A stretch of DNA of 64,000 bases from Acridotheres tristis (taxonomy: Eukaryota; Chordata; Aves; Passeriformes; Sturnidae): NCBI GenBank assembly GCA_037013685.1, contig CM072885.1, forward strand, positions 967,501 to 1,031,500, read 5' to 3'. Shown piece after piece: positions 35,901 through 45,400 of the stretch; the first letter of the stretch is position 1; every line of letters begins with the position of its first letter. The notes under the pieces are model-generated. The model worked only from the letters and a program-made list of their open reading frames with translations. It was not told the DNA's origin and searched no databases. The position numbers and the translations under genes were made by a program.

Positions 35901-38900
35901 CACAGCTTCCAAGACAGGATTTATCCCTCTCTGAGCATTCCATGACTCCCAACCTCCCCTGTCCCCTCCCAGTTACAACCCGAAACTGCTCCAGAGGCAC
36001 CCAAAGGTCAGGAAAAGTTGGATAGAGCCCTGGGGGCTTTATTTGCTTCCCTATTGTATTTCATCATTCCCACAGGGGAAATGAGAGTGTGATGACAGGA
36101 ATAACAATGGAAAGGGGGGGGGAAAAATGGGAAAAATGCTGGATAGTGCAGGAATCTGAGGCACCCACCTGGGCAGGGGCTGTCTGGCCAGAAGCAGAAT
36201 TTCTCATGGGCAGTGCTCAGGGCCTTCCTGAGCTCCTCACAGCGCTCCTTGTCTGCAGAGAAAAACTCAAAAACTCACTCAGGGACACTTCCCTGCAGAG
36301 CCACCTCCTCAAAAAATGGCCTGGAAAACCAGAGCCACCTCCTCAGGGAATAGCCTGGAAAACCAGAGCCACCTCCTCAGGAATGGCAGGAAAACCAGAG
36401 CCACCTCCTCAGGAATGGTCTGGAAAACCAGAGCCACCTCCTCAGGAATGGCAGGAAAACCAGAGCCACCTCCTCAGGAATGGTCAGGAAAACCAGAGCC
36501 ACCTCCTCAGGGAATGGCAGGAAAACCAGAGCCACCTCCTCAGGAATGGCAGGAAAACCAGAGCCACCTCCTCAAAAAATGGCCTGGAAAACCAGAGCCA
36601 CCTCCTCAAAAAATGGCCTGGAAAACCAGAGCCACCTCCTCAGGAATGGCAGGAAAACCAGAGCCACCTCCTCAGGGAATGGTCAGGAAAACCAGAGCCA
36701 CCTCCTCAAAAAATGGCCTGGAAAACCAGAGCCACCTCCTCAGGAATGGCAGGAAAACCAGAGCCACCTCCTCAGGGAATGGCAGGAAAACCAGAGCCAC
36801 GTCCTCAGGGAATGGTCTGGAAAACCAGAGCCACCTCCTCAGGGAATGGTCTGGAAAACCAGAGCCACCTCCTCAGGGAATGGTCTGGAAAACCAGAGCC
36901 ACCTCCTCAGGGAATGGCAGGAAAACCAGAGCCACCTCCTCAGGGAATGGCCTGGAAAACCAGAGCCACCTCCTCAGGGAATGGTCTGGAAAACCAGAGC
37001 CACCTCCTCAGGGAATGGCAGGAAAACCAGAGCCACCTCCTCAGGAATGGCCTGGAAAACCAGAGCCACCTCCTCAGGAATGGCCAGGAAAACCAGAGCC
37101 ACCTCCTCAGGAATGGCCTGGAAAACCAGAGCCACCTCCTCAGGAATGGCAGGAAAACCAGAGCCACCTCCTCAGGAATGGCAGGAAAACCAGAGCCACC
37201 TCCTCAGGGAATGGTCAGGAAAACCAGAGCCACCTCCTCAGGGATGGTCAGGAAAACCAGAGCCACCTCCTCAGGAATGGCAGGAAAACCAGAGCCACCT
37301 CCTCAGGAATGGTCAGGCAAACCAAGGCAGGAAATGGAAGAGTTTCCCCTGGATGCTGCCTGAACCTGCAGAGCCTGAAGCTTCACCTCAGACTTCCCAC
37401 CAGGAGGAATTCCAGGCTTGCTCAGGCAGCCTGGGAACAGCAAATGTCACCTCAGCAGTTCCACCTGCCCACAGCCAAAATCCTTCCCATTCCCAGGCAC
37501 AGGCACAGGAGCAGGGGAGCCTGTGGAAAAAACAGCCCGAGCCAACCACGGGCACAGAACCTGCTGGATCCTGCCAGTTTTTGCTCCTGGGATGGTGCCA
37601 ATCCCTGGCTGAGCTGATCCCTCCACCCCAGCTGTAGGAGCCAAATCCCAGCCATGTCTGAAAATCAAACTTCCCAAAAAACAAACAAAAAAATCTCTCT
37701 AATATTTACTTTTACTTACGTTTTCAGAACCAAATAATTTCTTTCCCAATTTGTTTTTCAATGACTTCTTCCCAATCCTTGATTATTTTAGATTTTCCTA
37801 ACCTGGTGTGATTTCCAGTGGAATAATTAGGCCAAGGTTTATTTAACAGAGATAATCTGAATAAACAGGGAATGTTGATATTGAGTGACCCAAAAGGAAA
37901 GGCTCAGTATTCCCATGAGCCACATGGCACCTGGCAGGCAGCAGGAATGTGCTCCCTGCTCACTTCCAGGGAAATTGAGAAGTGGGGATGACACTTCCTT
38001 GTGGGATAATAAGGAGTTTATTAATTCAATCTCACAATGTCATTTCTGCCTGAATGGCCTTGGTGAGCAGCAACCACCACGCTGCAAACATTCAGTGGAG
38101 GATCAGGGAAGCAGATCCAGGAATTGGGAAAGAAAAGTTTCAAAAGAGAAATTTTTTAAAAAGTCATTTCAGATCCTTAAATGCATCCAAAGGGCACCAA
38201 GGCTGGAGATATGGCTGGAAAACCTGGGAAGGGGCTGAGAGCCTTGGGATTGTTTGGAGAAAAGGAGGATGGGGGGTGAATTCTGCACCTTCCAGAGGAG
38301 GGAAGTGCTGAGCTCTTCTCCCTGGAATCCTGTGGTAGGACTGGCACAGAATTCCAGCATGGGAATGGCTCAGAGCTGCACCAGGGGAGGCTCAGGCTCA
38401 ACATTAGGAACTCTTTCTGTACCAAGATGATCCAGCTCTGGAATATTCCCAGAGGTGCTCCAAGCCTAGAAGTGTTTCAGATGTTTTTGGATAATTCCCT
38501 TGGTCTGATTTAAGGTTTGGAACCTCACTGTGGTTTCCCAGTCCTTAAAGGATGGAGGGTCTCCTTTCCATGGAGAGGACAAGGAGCAGTGGGGACAGGG
38601 TGAGCTGGGAAAGGTTTTATCCCAGTATAAAAAAAAATGGTTTTTTACAGTGGGAGTTCCATGGAATCATCATTCCCTGGGACCATCATTCCCTGAAAAC
38701 AATTCATTGGAACCACCATTTCCTGAGATCATCATTCCCTGAAAATATAATTCCTTTCCTTGGAACCATCATTCCCTGGGGCTGTCATTCCCTGGGACCA
38801 TCATTCCCTGAGATCCTCATTCCCTGAAAACAATTCCTTGGAACCACCATTTCCTGAGATCATCATGCCCTGGGATCATCATTCCCTGAGATCCACATTC

Positions 38901-41900
38901 CCTGGGGCTATCATTCCTTGGAATCATCATTCCTTAGGATCATCACTCCCTGAGATCATCATTCCCTGAAACCCTCATTCCTTGGAACCACCATCCCTTG
39001 AACAACACCACAGAGCAGGACAAGCTTTAAGATCCCTCCCAACTCATTCCCTACAATTCCACCACCTCTCCCAGCTGGAATTCCTCTATCCTAACCCACC
39101 TCCAACACCAAAACAGGACTGATCATCCCATTCCCCACAACTAAACATCACTGATTGCCCAGAAATCCCCAAATCAAAGAATCCCTACACACAGTTGCTG
39201 AGGTTGAAGGCTCATGCACAGGTAAGCCTGGCAGCTGGAATTCCTCTACCCTAAACTCACCTCAAACAAAAAGGAGTCAAAAAACACCACTGATTCACCT
39301 CGAGTGGTCTGAGAACAACCCAGCCCAGAAATCCCAAAATCCAAAAATCCCTACACACAGCTGCTGAGGTCGAAGGCTCATGCACAGGTAAGCCTGGCAG
39401 CTGGAATTCCTTTATCCTAAACTCACTTCCAACACCAAAACAGGACTGATTATCCCAATCCCCACAACTAAACACCACTAATTCACCTCGAGATGGTTTC
39501 TGAGACACCCCAAACCCACCCCTGGAAATCCCAAAATCCCAGAAATCCCACAACCCCTACGCACAGCTGCTGAGGTCGAAGGCGAGCTGCAGGCTCATGC
39601 ACAGGTAAGCCTGGCAGCTGGAACACCTGAGCATGTCACACTCCACGCTGACCCAGCCGAACCTGGCACACACCAGAGGTGACAGCGAGCTCGGTTTGCC
39701 CGCCCACTTGAGAGGGTGAGCTCCCGTCAAGGAGCCACACACAAAAATTCCAAATTCCCGCGGTTTTCTTTTTTTTTGGGGGGGTGAGGAAAGATTCCGA
39801 GGGAAGGAGAGTTTGGGAGAGGGGCTGGGGTTTCCTCAGGAGGGGAAGAAGAGGGACAGGGAATGGTTGGAGATGTGCTAGGGGGGTTTTAGGAAGAGGC
39901 TGGGTTTTAGGAAAAGGTAAAAATTTCAGGAAAAGGTTGGGTTTCTGGAAAGGTTGGATTTTAGTAAAGGTTGGATTTTAGGAAAAGGGGATTTTAGGAA
40001 AAGGGGATTTTAGGAAGAGGCTGGGTTTTAGGAAAAGATTGGGTTTTAGGAAAGGTTGGATTTTAGGAAGAGGCTGGATTTTAGGAAAGGCTAGATTTTA
40101 GGAAGAGGCTGGATTTTAGGAAGAGGTGGGATTTTAGGAAGAGGTGGGATTTCTGGAAAGGCTGGATTTTAGGAAAAGGTGGGATTTCAGGAAAAGGAAA
40201 GGTTGGATTTTAGGAAGACATGGGATTTCAGGAAGAGGCTGGATTTTAGGAAAAGGTAAGAATTTCAAGAACAGGTTGGATTTCTGGAAAGGTTGGATTT
40301 TAGGAAAAGGCTGGATATTAGGAGAAGGTTGGAATTTAGGAAAAGGCTCTTCCCCCAGAGGGTGCTGAGGCACTCAGCATTCCCCTGGGAAAGCTCCAGG
40401 AGCATTTGGACACTTCTTAGGTACAGGATAAAATTATGGGATGTCTGTGCAAGGCCAGGAATTGGATCCATGATCCCTCTGGATCCCTTCCCCCACAATT
40501 CCAAGATGGAATTTCCAGCATCCCAAAGGATATGGTGAATGTTTCCACTCTGCTGAAATAGGCTTCCCTGCTGGCAGACTCCAAGGAAAGAGCCTCCATT
40601 TGGGAAGGCCCATTGGCTTGCTCTGAGCAGTCAGATGTGTCTTTCCTAAAAGGAAAAGTCAGCAAGGAAAACTCCTGGAATGATCCCATTGATTAAAAAC
40701 AAAAAAAAAATAAGGACAGAGCACTTCCTAACCCTCCATCCCTCAGGCTTGTCCTGACAAGGATCTTCTCCAGAGCTCCCCATTCCCAACTTTTAATTTA
40801 ATTCCTAATGAAACAATGAATGAATGAAATTCCATTTTTATGTGTCCCCAGTGACTGACAGCTGGGATTTGATGGGACAAGGAGGAAACAGGGATTTGTT
40901 CTCTGAGCCCAGCAAGGGCAGATTGAGGATTGAAGTCTGGGATGCTCCCAAGACCAGAATCTGTGGCTGGAATGTCAATCCCAAGGCTGGAATGTCAATC
41001 CCAAGGCTGGAATGTCAATCCCAAGGCTGGAATATCAATCCCAAGGCTGGAATGTCCATCCCAAAGCTGGAATATCAATCCCAAGGCTGGAATGTCCATC
41101 CCAAGGCTGGAATGTCCATCCCAAAGCTGGAATATCAATCCCAAGGCTGCCCTTTGGCCTCTTCCCAACACCTTTCCAAATGAGCCAAAATTCAGGGATA
41201 CTTGGGGCAAGGGAGCCCCTGAGACACCCCCAAAGCCCAGCCCCCGTTGCTCCCAGTGCCTCCCAGTCTCCCCAGTAATCCCTGGCACTCCCAGTGCCCC
41301 ACCAAGGTGTGACCAGTGGGACCAGTGGGACCAGCATTTGGCCAGTTCAGGCCATGGGGACTCCACAGGTCACTTCCCTGGGCCACCCCCCCAGTACCCC
41401 CAGTACCCTCCCAGTGCCCTCCCAGTGCCCTCCATACCCTCCCAGTTCTCCCAGTACCCTCCCAGTGCTCCATGATCTATTCCCTTGCCCTTCCAGTATT
41501 CCCAGTGTCCCTGAGTCTCTCCAAAATTCCCAGTACCCCGAAATCTCTCCAGTATTCCCAGTGCCCCTTAATCCCACCAGTGCACCCTCGCAGCACCTCC
41601 CAGTGCTCCCAGTGCTTCCCAGTCGCTCCCAGCCCATTCCCGCGCTCTCTTTTCCCGTTATCCTTCCACAATAAAAATTCCCAGCACCTCCCAGTCCCCT
41701 CCAGCCGCGCTCCCGCCGACTCCAACTCCCCCCGCAGGACCCCAAATAACACCCAGGGGTCCCCCATTGCCTCAGGAGTCCCCAGCCCTCCCCCTCCCCT
41801 CACACGGCTGGGCCTCCCCCCGACGCCAGCCCCGGTGCCACCGAGCCCCCCCCGCCGCTGCCCCTCACCCGCCGGGCCCGGGCCCCTCGGTGGCGATGCC

Positions 41901-42008
41901 GCCGTCGATGAGGTCGCGGATCTGCCGGGGGGTGACGGGGGGCGGCCGCCCTCGGTTCCCCCCCGCCGCCGCCGCCGCCACGGCTCCCCCGGCGCTGGGC
42001 GCCGCCAT
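29908..42008 (-). CDS. ZC3HC1: ZC3HC1 (NIPA), C3HC zinc-finger nuclear-basket protein, complete
   Basis: Ten coding exons on the minus strand: 42008-41869, 40645-40534, 39715-39565, 36252-36169, 35525-35398, 34469-34309, 33099-32889, 31567-31358, 31222-31016 and 29976-29908. They join in frame to 490 residues plus stop (human is about 502). The protein was described as an F-box-like SCF adaptor for cyclin B1 and later as a TPR-binding nuclear-basket component (established). The C3HC finger spans about residues 86-157, with C115/C118, H150 and C154 visible and FGW at 103-105. A second Rsm1-type domain follows (about 206-290; CGWTC and CSRCMRKVGLW). A basic NLS-like segment (RRAKRARL) precedes a Ser-rich stretch, and the conserved C-terminus is VFRIFRQWES. 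Intron 2 is AT-AC. Exon 8 has a NAGNAG acceptor. No frameshift seen. Confidence 0.95.
30190..30362. repeat. 20-bp purine-rich tandem repeat in the ZC3HC1 last intron region
   Basis: Units of 'aggaccccaaaaagcagga' and the variant 'aggaaagggaccccaaaa', about nine copies, between exons 9 and 10 of ZC3HC1. Confidence 0.9.
30443..30545 (-). mobile_element. CR1 LINE 3' end
   Basis: 'ggaatggtttgggttggaaa' and 'ggaccctaaaggtctccca' are typical of the CR1 3' end in reverse, inside the last ZC3HC1 intron. Confidence 0.85.
31589..31795. repeat. 52-bp tandem repeat, four copies, next to ZC3HC1 exon 8
   Basis: 'tgtggacacacac' recurs at 31591, 31643, 31695 and 31747, each followed by 'tttagagag' and 'gggaattccag'. 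The array begins about 22 bp from the exon 8 acceptor. Confidence 0.95.
33146..33215 (-). mobile_element. Short CR1 fragment
   Basis: 'gctgggaaggatcttaaaga' followed by 'catctcatcccgagccc'. Short remnant in the intron next to ZC3HC1 exon 7. Confidence 0.5.
33448..33935. repeat. Polypurine array GGGGAAAAGA in ZC3HC1 intron 6
   Basis: About 490 bp of nearly pure purine strand with irregular GGGGAAAAAAGA units. Open frames across it (Phe/Pro-rich on minus, Lys/Glu-rich on plus) are not genes. Confidence 0.95.
35622..35868 (+). mobile_element. CR1 LINE 3' tail
   Basis: Best-preserved CR1 tail: 'ggatattgggaaggaattcc', 'gagaagctgtggctgtccct', 'gtgtccaaggccaggctgga' and 'gatcccttccaaccccaaca'. Confidence 0.9.
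36296..37325. repeat. ~32-bp minisatellite in ZC3HC1 intron 3, about 31 copies
   Basis: Units of 30-35 bp built on 'aaaaccagagccacctcctc' plus a variable 'agg(g)aatgg(cc/tc/c)' spacer. The array starts about 45 bp from exon 4. The unit lacks stop codons in all three plus frames, giving spurious 385-433-residue open frames. Confidence 0.95.
38310..38520 (+). mobile_element. CR1-family tail, second subfamily
   Basis: 'caccaggggaggctcaggct', 'aacattaggaactctttctg' and 'ggaatattcccagaggtgct' resemble a different CR1 subfamily. Boundaries approximate. Confidence 0.7.
38655..39003. repeat. Irregular CATTCCCTGG-type short repeat
   Basis: Dozens of 14-16-bp variants of 'atcattccctg(a/g)gacc', with recurring larger blocks such as 'ttccttggaaccacc'. 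Confidence 0.85.
39057..39640. repeat. Tandem ~180-bp duplication carrying copies of the ZC3HC1 exon 3 tail
   Basis: Two and a half diverged units precede the genuine exon 3 end. Each contains 'tgctgaggt(c/t)gaaggctcatgc' and 'acaggtaagcctggcagctgg', the antisense of exon 3 codons around CSSCQAYLCMSL...FDLSS. The extra copies (about 39,192-39,242 and 39,360-39,412) lack about 12 bases of the exon and its upstream part, so they cannot replace the exon. Confidence 0.8.
39890..40345. repeat. ~23-bp tandem repeat GGATTTTAGGAAAAGGCT in ZC3HC1 intron 2
   Basis: About 20 irregular copies inside the AT-AC intron. They make up much of its 818 nt. Confidence 0.9.
40345..40505 (+). mobile_element. CR1-family 3' tail
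   Basis: 'gggtgctgaggcactcagca', 'ggccaggaattggatccatg' and 'ctctggatcccttccc' match the end of a CR1 subfamily, just downstream of ZC3HC1 exon 2 and inside its U12 intron. Confidence 0.7.
40963..41150. repeat. 20-bp tandem repeat, nine copies
   Basis: 'aatgtcaatcccaaggctgg' with single-base variants (aatatc, gtccat, caaagc), in ZC3HC1 intron 1. Confidence 0.95.
41380..41640. repeat. CCCAGTGCCCTC/CCCAGTACC low-complexity repeat
   Basis: Irregular 10-14-bp units in ZC3HC1 intron 1 close to the promoter. Confidence 0.85.
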
Positions 42009-42413
42009 TTTGGTCCCTCCCACCCGTCACGGCCCGGGAAACGCGGGCCCGCACGAACGTTCCGCTCGCGCACGATCGTTCCGCTCGCGCCGCGGCGTCG
42101 CTCATGACCTCGCGCAACCCCCGCACGGCCTCCGGAACGTCGCGGAGGGATCGGGGGGCGCCGGTGCCCCCGTGAAAGCCCCCTCGAATGTCCCCGTGAG
42201 TGTCCCCGGGAATGTTCCCGGGAATGTCGCCGCGGCCCCGCTCTCGGCGCTCTCTTGCTCTAGCCTGGATCGATCGCTTAGCTCTCCCAACAGCGGCCCT
42301 CTCGCCGCTGCCGCCCCCCACCTGCCAACAAGCCCGCAGCTGATAGGCCGCGGCCGAAGAAGCTCGGCGCTGATTGGCGGTTCGCGCCCCGGCCCTCAGG
42401 CAGCGGACGGGCC
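42009..42413. promoter_or_regulatory. Divergent CpG promoter of ZC3HC1 and KLHDC10
   Basis: The two start codons lie 405 bp apart, facing away from each other, in CpG-dense DNA. Visible elements are a CCAAT box (ATTGG at 42373-42377) just upstream of KLHDC10 and a YY1-like GCCGCCATTTT at 42001-42011 that overlaps the ZC3HC1 start codon. A repeated phrase (CGTTCCGCTCGCG at 42058-42070 and 42078-42090) lies nearer ZC3HC1. No TATA box is seen, as usual for such housekeeping promoters. Confidence 0.85.
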
Positions 42414-45400
42414 ATGTCGGCGGCGGCCGCGGGCCGGGACGGGCTCGGGGAGGGCGCGGGCGGCGCCGCGGGAGGCGCCGATGGCGGCGGGGGAGGGATC
42501 CTGAACCGCTTCGTGCAGCTGCCGGGCAGGCGGCGGGCGGCGGGTGAGTGGCGACCGGCGCCGGCGATGACCCCGACCCCAAGGCCCAGAAGGGATTCGG
42601 GACCGGGACAGCTCCAACCCTGAGGGGTGCGAGGGGTCTGGGAGCAAAGAATCCCCGTCCCAGGGGGATCGGGACCGCGGCACCCCCATTTCTAAGGTCC
42701 TGAGGGATTCGGGTTCGGGGCACTCCCGCATCCGGGAGGTCGGGGACGAGACACCCCTGTCCCCAAGGTCCTGAGGGGTTGTGGATATGGCATCGCCATC
42801 CCTGAGGATCGGGGACTGGGGCACATCCATTGCCAGGGCTTCAGTGAGTGTGTGATTGGGAATTAGCCATTCCCACCGTGTTCGGGCCTGGGACACCCCC
42901 ATTCTTGGCGTGTCCTTAATCGGGGCATCCCTGTCCCCATCCTCCACAGAGGTCTGGTCACCCCAGCCACAAGGTCCCAGGTATCGGGAGGGGGACAGGG
43001 ACACCCAAGGGCCCGAGGGGGGTGACAGTTGTCCCTGGCTCTGGGACATTCCCGGGGGGAGCTGGGGTACCCCAACAGGCCGGGAATAATGGGGTCACCC
43101 TGTCCCCAAAGCCCGGGAATGGTGTGGGGAGAGCTGGGGTGTTCCCATGGTATCCCTGGAATCAGGGCTAAGGAGAGGCGGTTATCCTTTTATAAATGGA
43201 TTTAGGGTCACCCCCTCCTACAGCCCGGTGGGTGGCAGCTCTTCCATCCCCATTCCGGTGTTTTCCAGGTGTTGGGAGATGCTTGGATGCCCCCCAAGGG
43301 CTGTTCATCCCCATGGATGTGGGGACAGGGGTACCCCACACGGATCAGCCCCGTTTCAGTCATCCTGGATCACCCTGGTGATCCTCCCACTCTACAATCC
43401 CGGTGTATTGGGGCTTTTTTGGGACATCCCCACAATCCTGGGAAGGGGGACCCAGGGGTGGGGGCGTGGCTGGGATGTGACATCAGCTTAGTCCTGTCCC
43501 CTGGGAAAAGTGGTTCTTGCCCTTTTCCACTTCTCCCCTAGCAAGGCCGGATGCTGAAGGGTTTGTGGTCACCCCGAGAGCCCCCAAATATTCCAGGAGG
43601 AGGCTGAAGTTACCCCAGGGTCACAGGATTGGGAAATTCTGTGATATTCCCAGTTTGTGTGGGAATATCCCTTTTTCCCATATCTTTGTAGCTTCTCATG
43701 ACCTTGAGCTGGATATCCGAGGATCAGGAATCCTTTCCTGCCACTCAAATCCCTCCATTCATGTGGGACATGAAGCCCCTCACCCCTCAGGGGTGGAAGC
43801 ACCAACAGCAGCTGGGAAAGGGCTTTTCAATCCGTGTTCCCATCGCTGAAACCTTCCACATTCCGGATCAGCCTTCCAGCCTCTCCCAGGAGCACTGGGA
43901 ATTTGCTGAGTGGCTCCACACCTTCTATTTTTGGGCAAATGCTCAGCCACATTTCCTTCCTTCAGTACAAAGGCCCTTTTTTGGCAACACAGGCCCCTTC
44001 CTGAAGATTCTCTTCCCCTTCCTGAATTTTCACCGTTGGCTGGAGCAGATGGGAATTGCATCCTCCTGATCCTGCACGGATTCTGGACCTGCACAGGAGC
44101 AGAGGCTGCAGCCCAGGGTGAGCCACCCCTGTCCAGCTCAGCCTTGGTACACAAACCAGCCTAAACAAACCCCAAACTCCTGGAAAAAAAGTGGAAAAAT
44201 CCTGGATTTTTCTCCCAGTTTTACACCTGTTAAGATCCTATTTATAAAATTCCAGCAGCAGCCCTTACATAACCATTGAGAGAGGAATTTTTCCCCCTCA
44301 TTCCTTTTTTTTCCAACCAGATTTGTTCCCCAGCTCCCAGTTCTCTTCCAGAGTTTCCAGGTTTGTTTTCTTAGCTCCCAGTTCTCCTCCAGAGTTTCAT
44401 TCCTCACCTCCCAGTTTTCCTCCAGAATTTCCAGGTTTTCTTTTCTTGCCTCCTGATTCTCTTCCAGGCTTTTCAGTTACCTCCTAAATTTTCTTCCAAA
44501 CTTTTCAGGTTTCATTTCTTACTCCCAATTCTCTTCCAGAGTTTTCATTTTCCCCATGCTGTTCCATGCCCTGGTGTTTGTAAGGTTTGGAAAGATGAGG
44601 AAAAAAAAAAAAAAAAGCCAAATACAGGTGGTTTGTGGTTTGTTCTTCTTTTTCTGTTCACATTTTTCAGTGTTTTCATCAGACTCCTGGGATTAAGGGA
44701 ATTGGAACAGTCTGGACACTTACATGGATTTTTGCCTCTCCTGGCTCTGCATTCCTGCTCTTGCCTTCAGCTGTAATTTTCCCAGCCACAGAAGGGTTTG
44801 GGATTTTTTTTTTATGGAGAGGTTCATTTTTTAATATATATTTTAAAAGAGCAGAAATTCCAAATACGTGATTCCTTAATTAATGGGATAACATTCCAAG
44901 GACCTGGTTTTCATTCTCCAGAATTCTTTTATTTTCCTTTATGCTTCTTGATCTGAGGATCACTGAGTTTTAGTGGTGTAAAATCCTTGAAAACATGATT
45001 GCCCCAAAGATTTTGGAAATAAAGGCTGGGAGAACCAAACCTGTTCTCCACACTGATCCAAAGCCAGGAGCTCTCCCAGGATGATCCATTCTGCTTTGGA
45101 ATATCTGGAAATTTCTTGGCTCACCTACAGCTTGTGCTTGGATGGATCCTGTGGCTTCTCCACATTTTCCCTCAGCCCCTTGATCCAGCCACAGCTGGGA
45201 ATTTTTCCTCTTGGGAATTTTTCCACTTGGGAATTTCTCAGGTGTGGGCAGCAGCCTGCCAAGGAAGGGAAGGGTGGGATCTGCAGAGCCTGAACACAGC
45301 TGGATGAACAAATAAAGTTTTAAACCTCACTCTCAGCCACTCTTTCCCAACCCTCCAAACACTCCTGAGGGGCTCCAATTCCACGAGTTCCAAACTTATT

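Larger units (their letters stand above)
39716..40533 (-). other. ZC3HC1: U12-type AT-AC intron of ZC3HC1 (intron 2)
   Basis: The exon ends GAAACATTCACC and the intron begins ATATCCTT, the exact AT-AC minor-spliceosome 5' site (40533 downward). It ends in AC at 39717-39716, with branch site TCCTTGAC at 39733-39726 about ten bases upstream. The join gives ...VETFT|PLKWAGKP, matching the human family sequence VETFSSLKWAGKP. No GT-AG alternative preserves the frame and the conserved residues. Confidence 0.9.

Noticed and set aside
36089..37637. Three overlapping plus-strand open frames of about 400 codons
   Set aside because: All are translations of the stop-free 32-bp minisatellite inside a ZC3HC1 intron.
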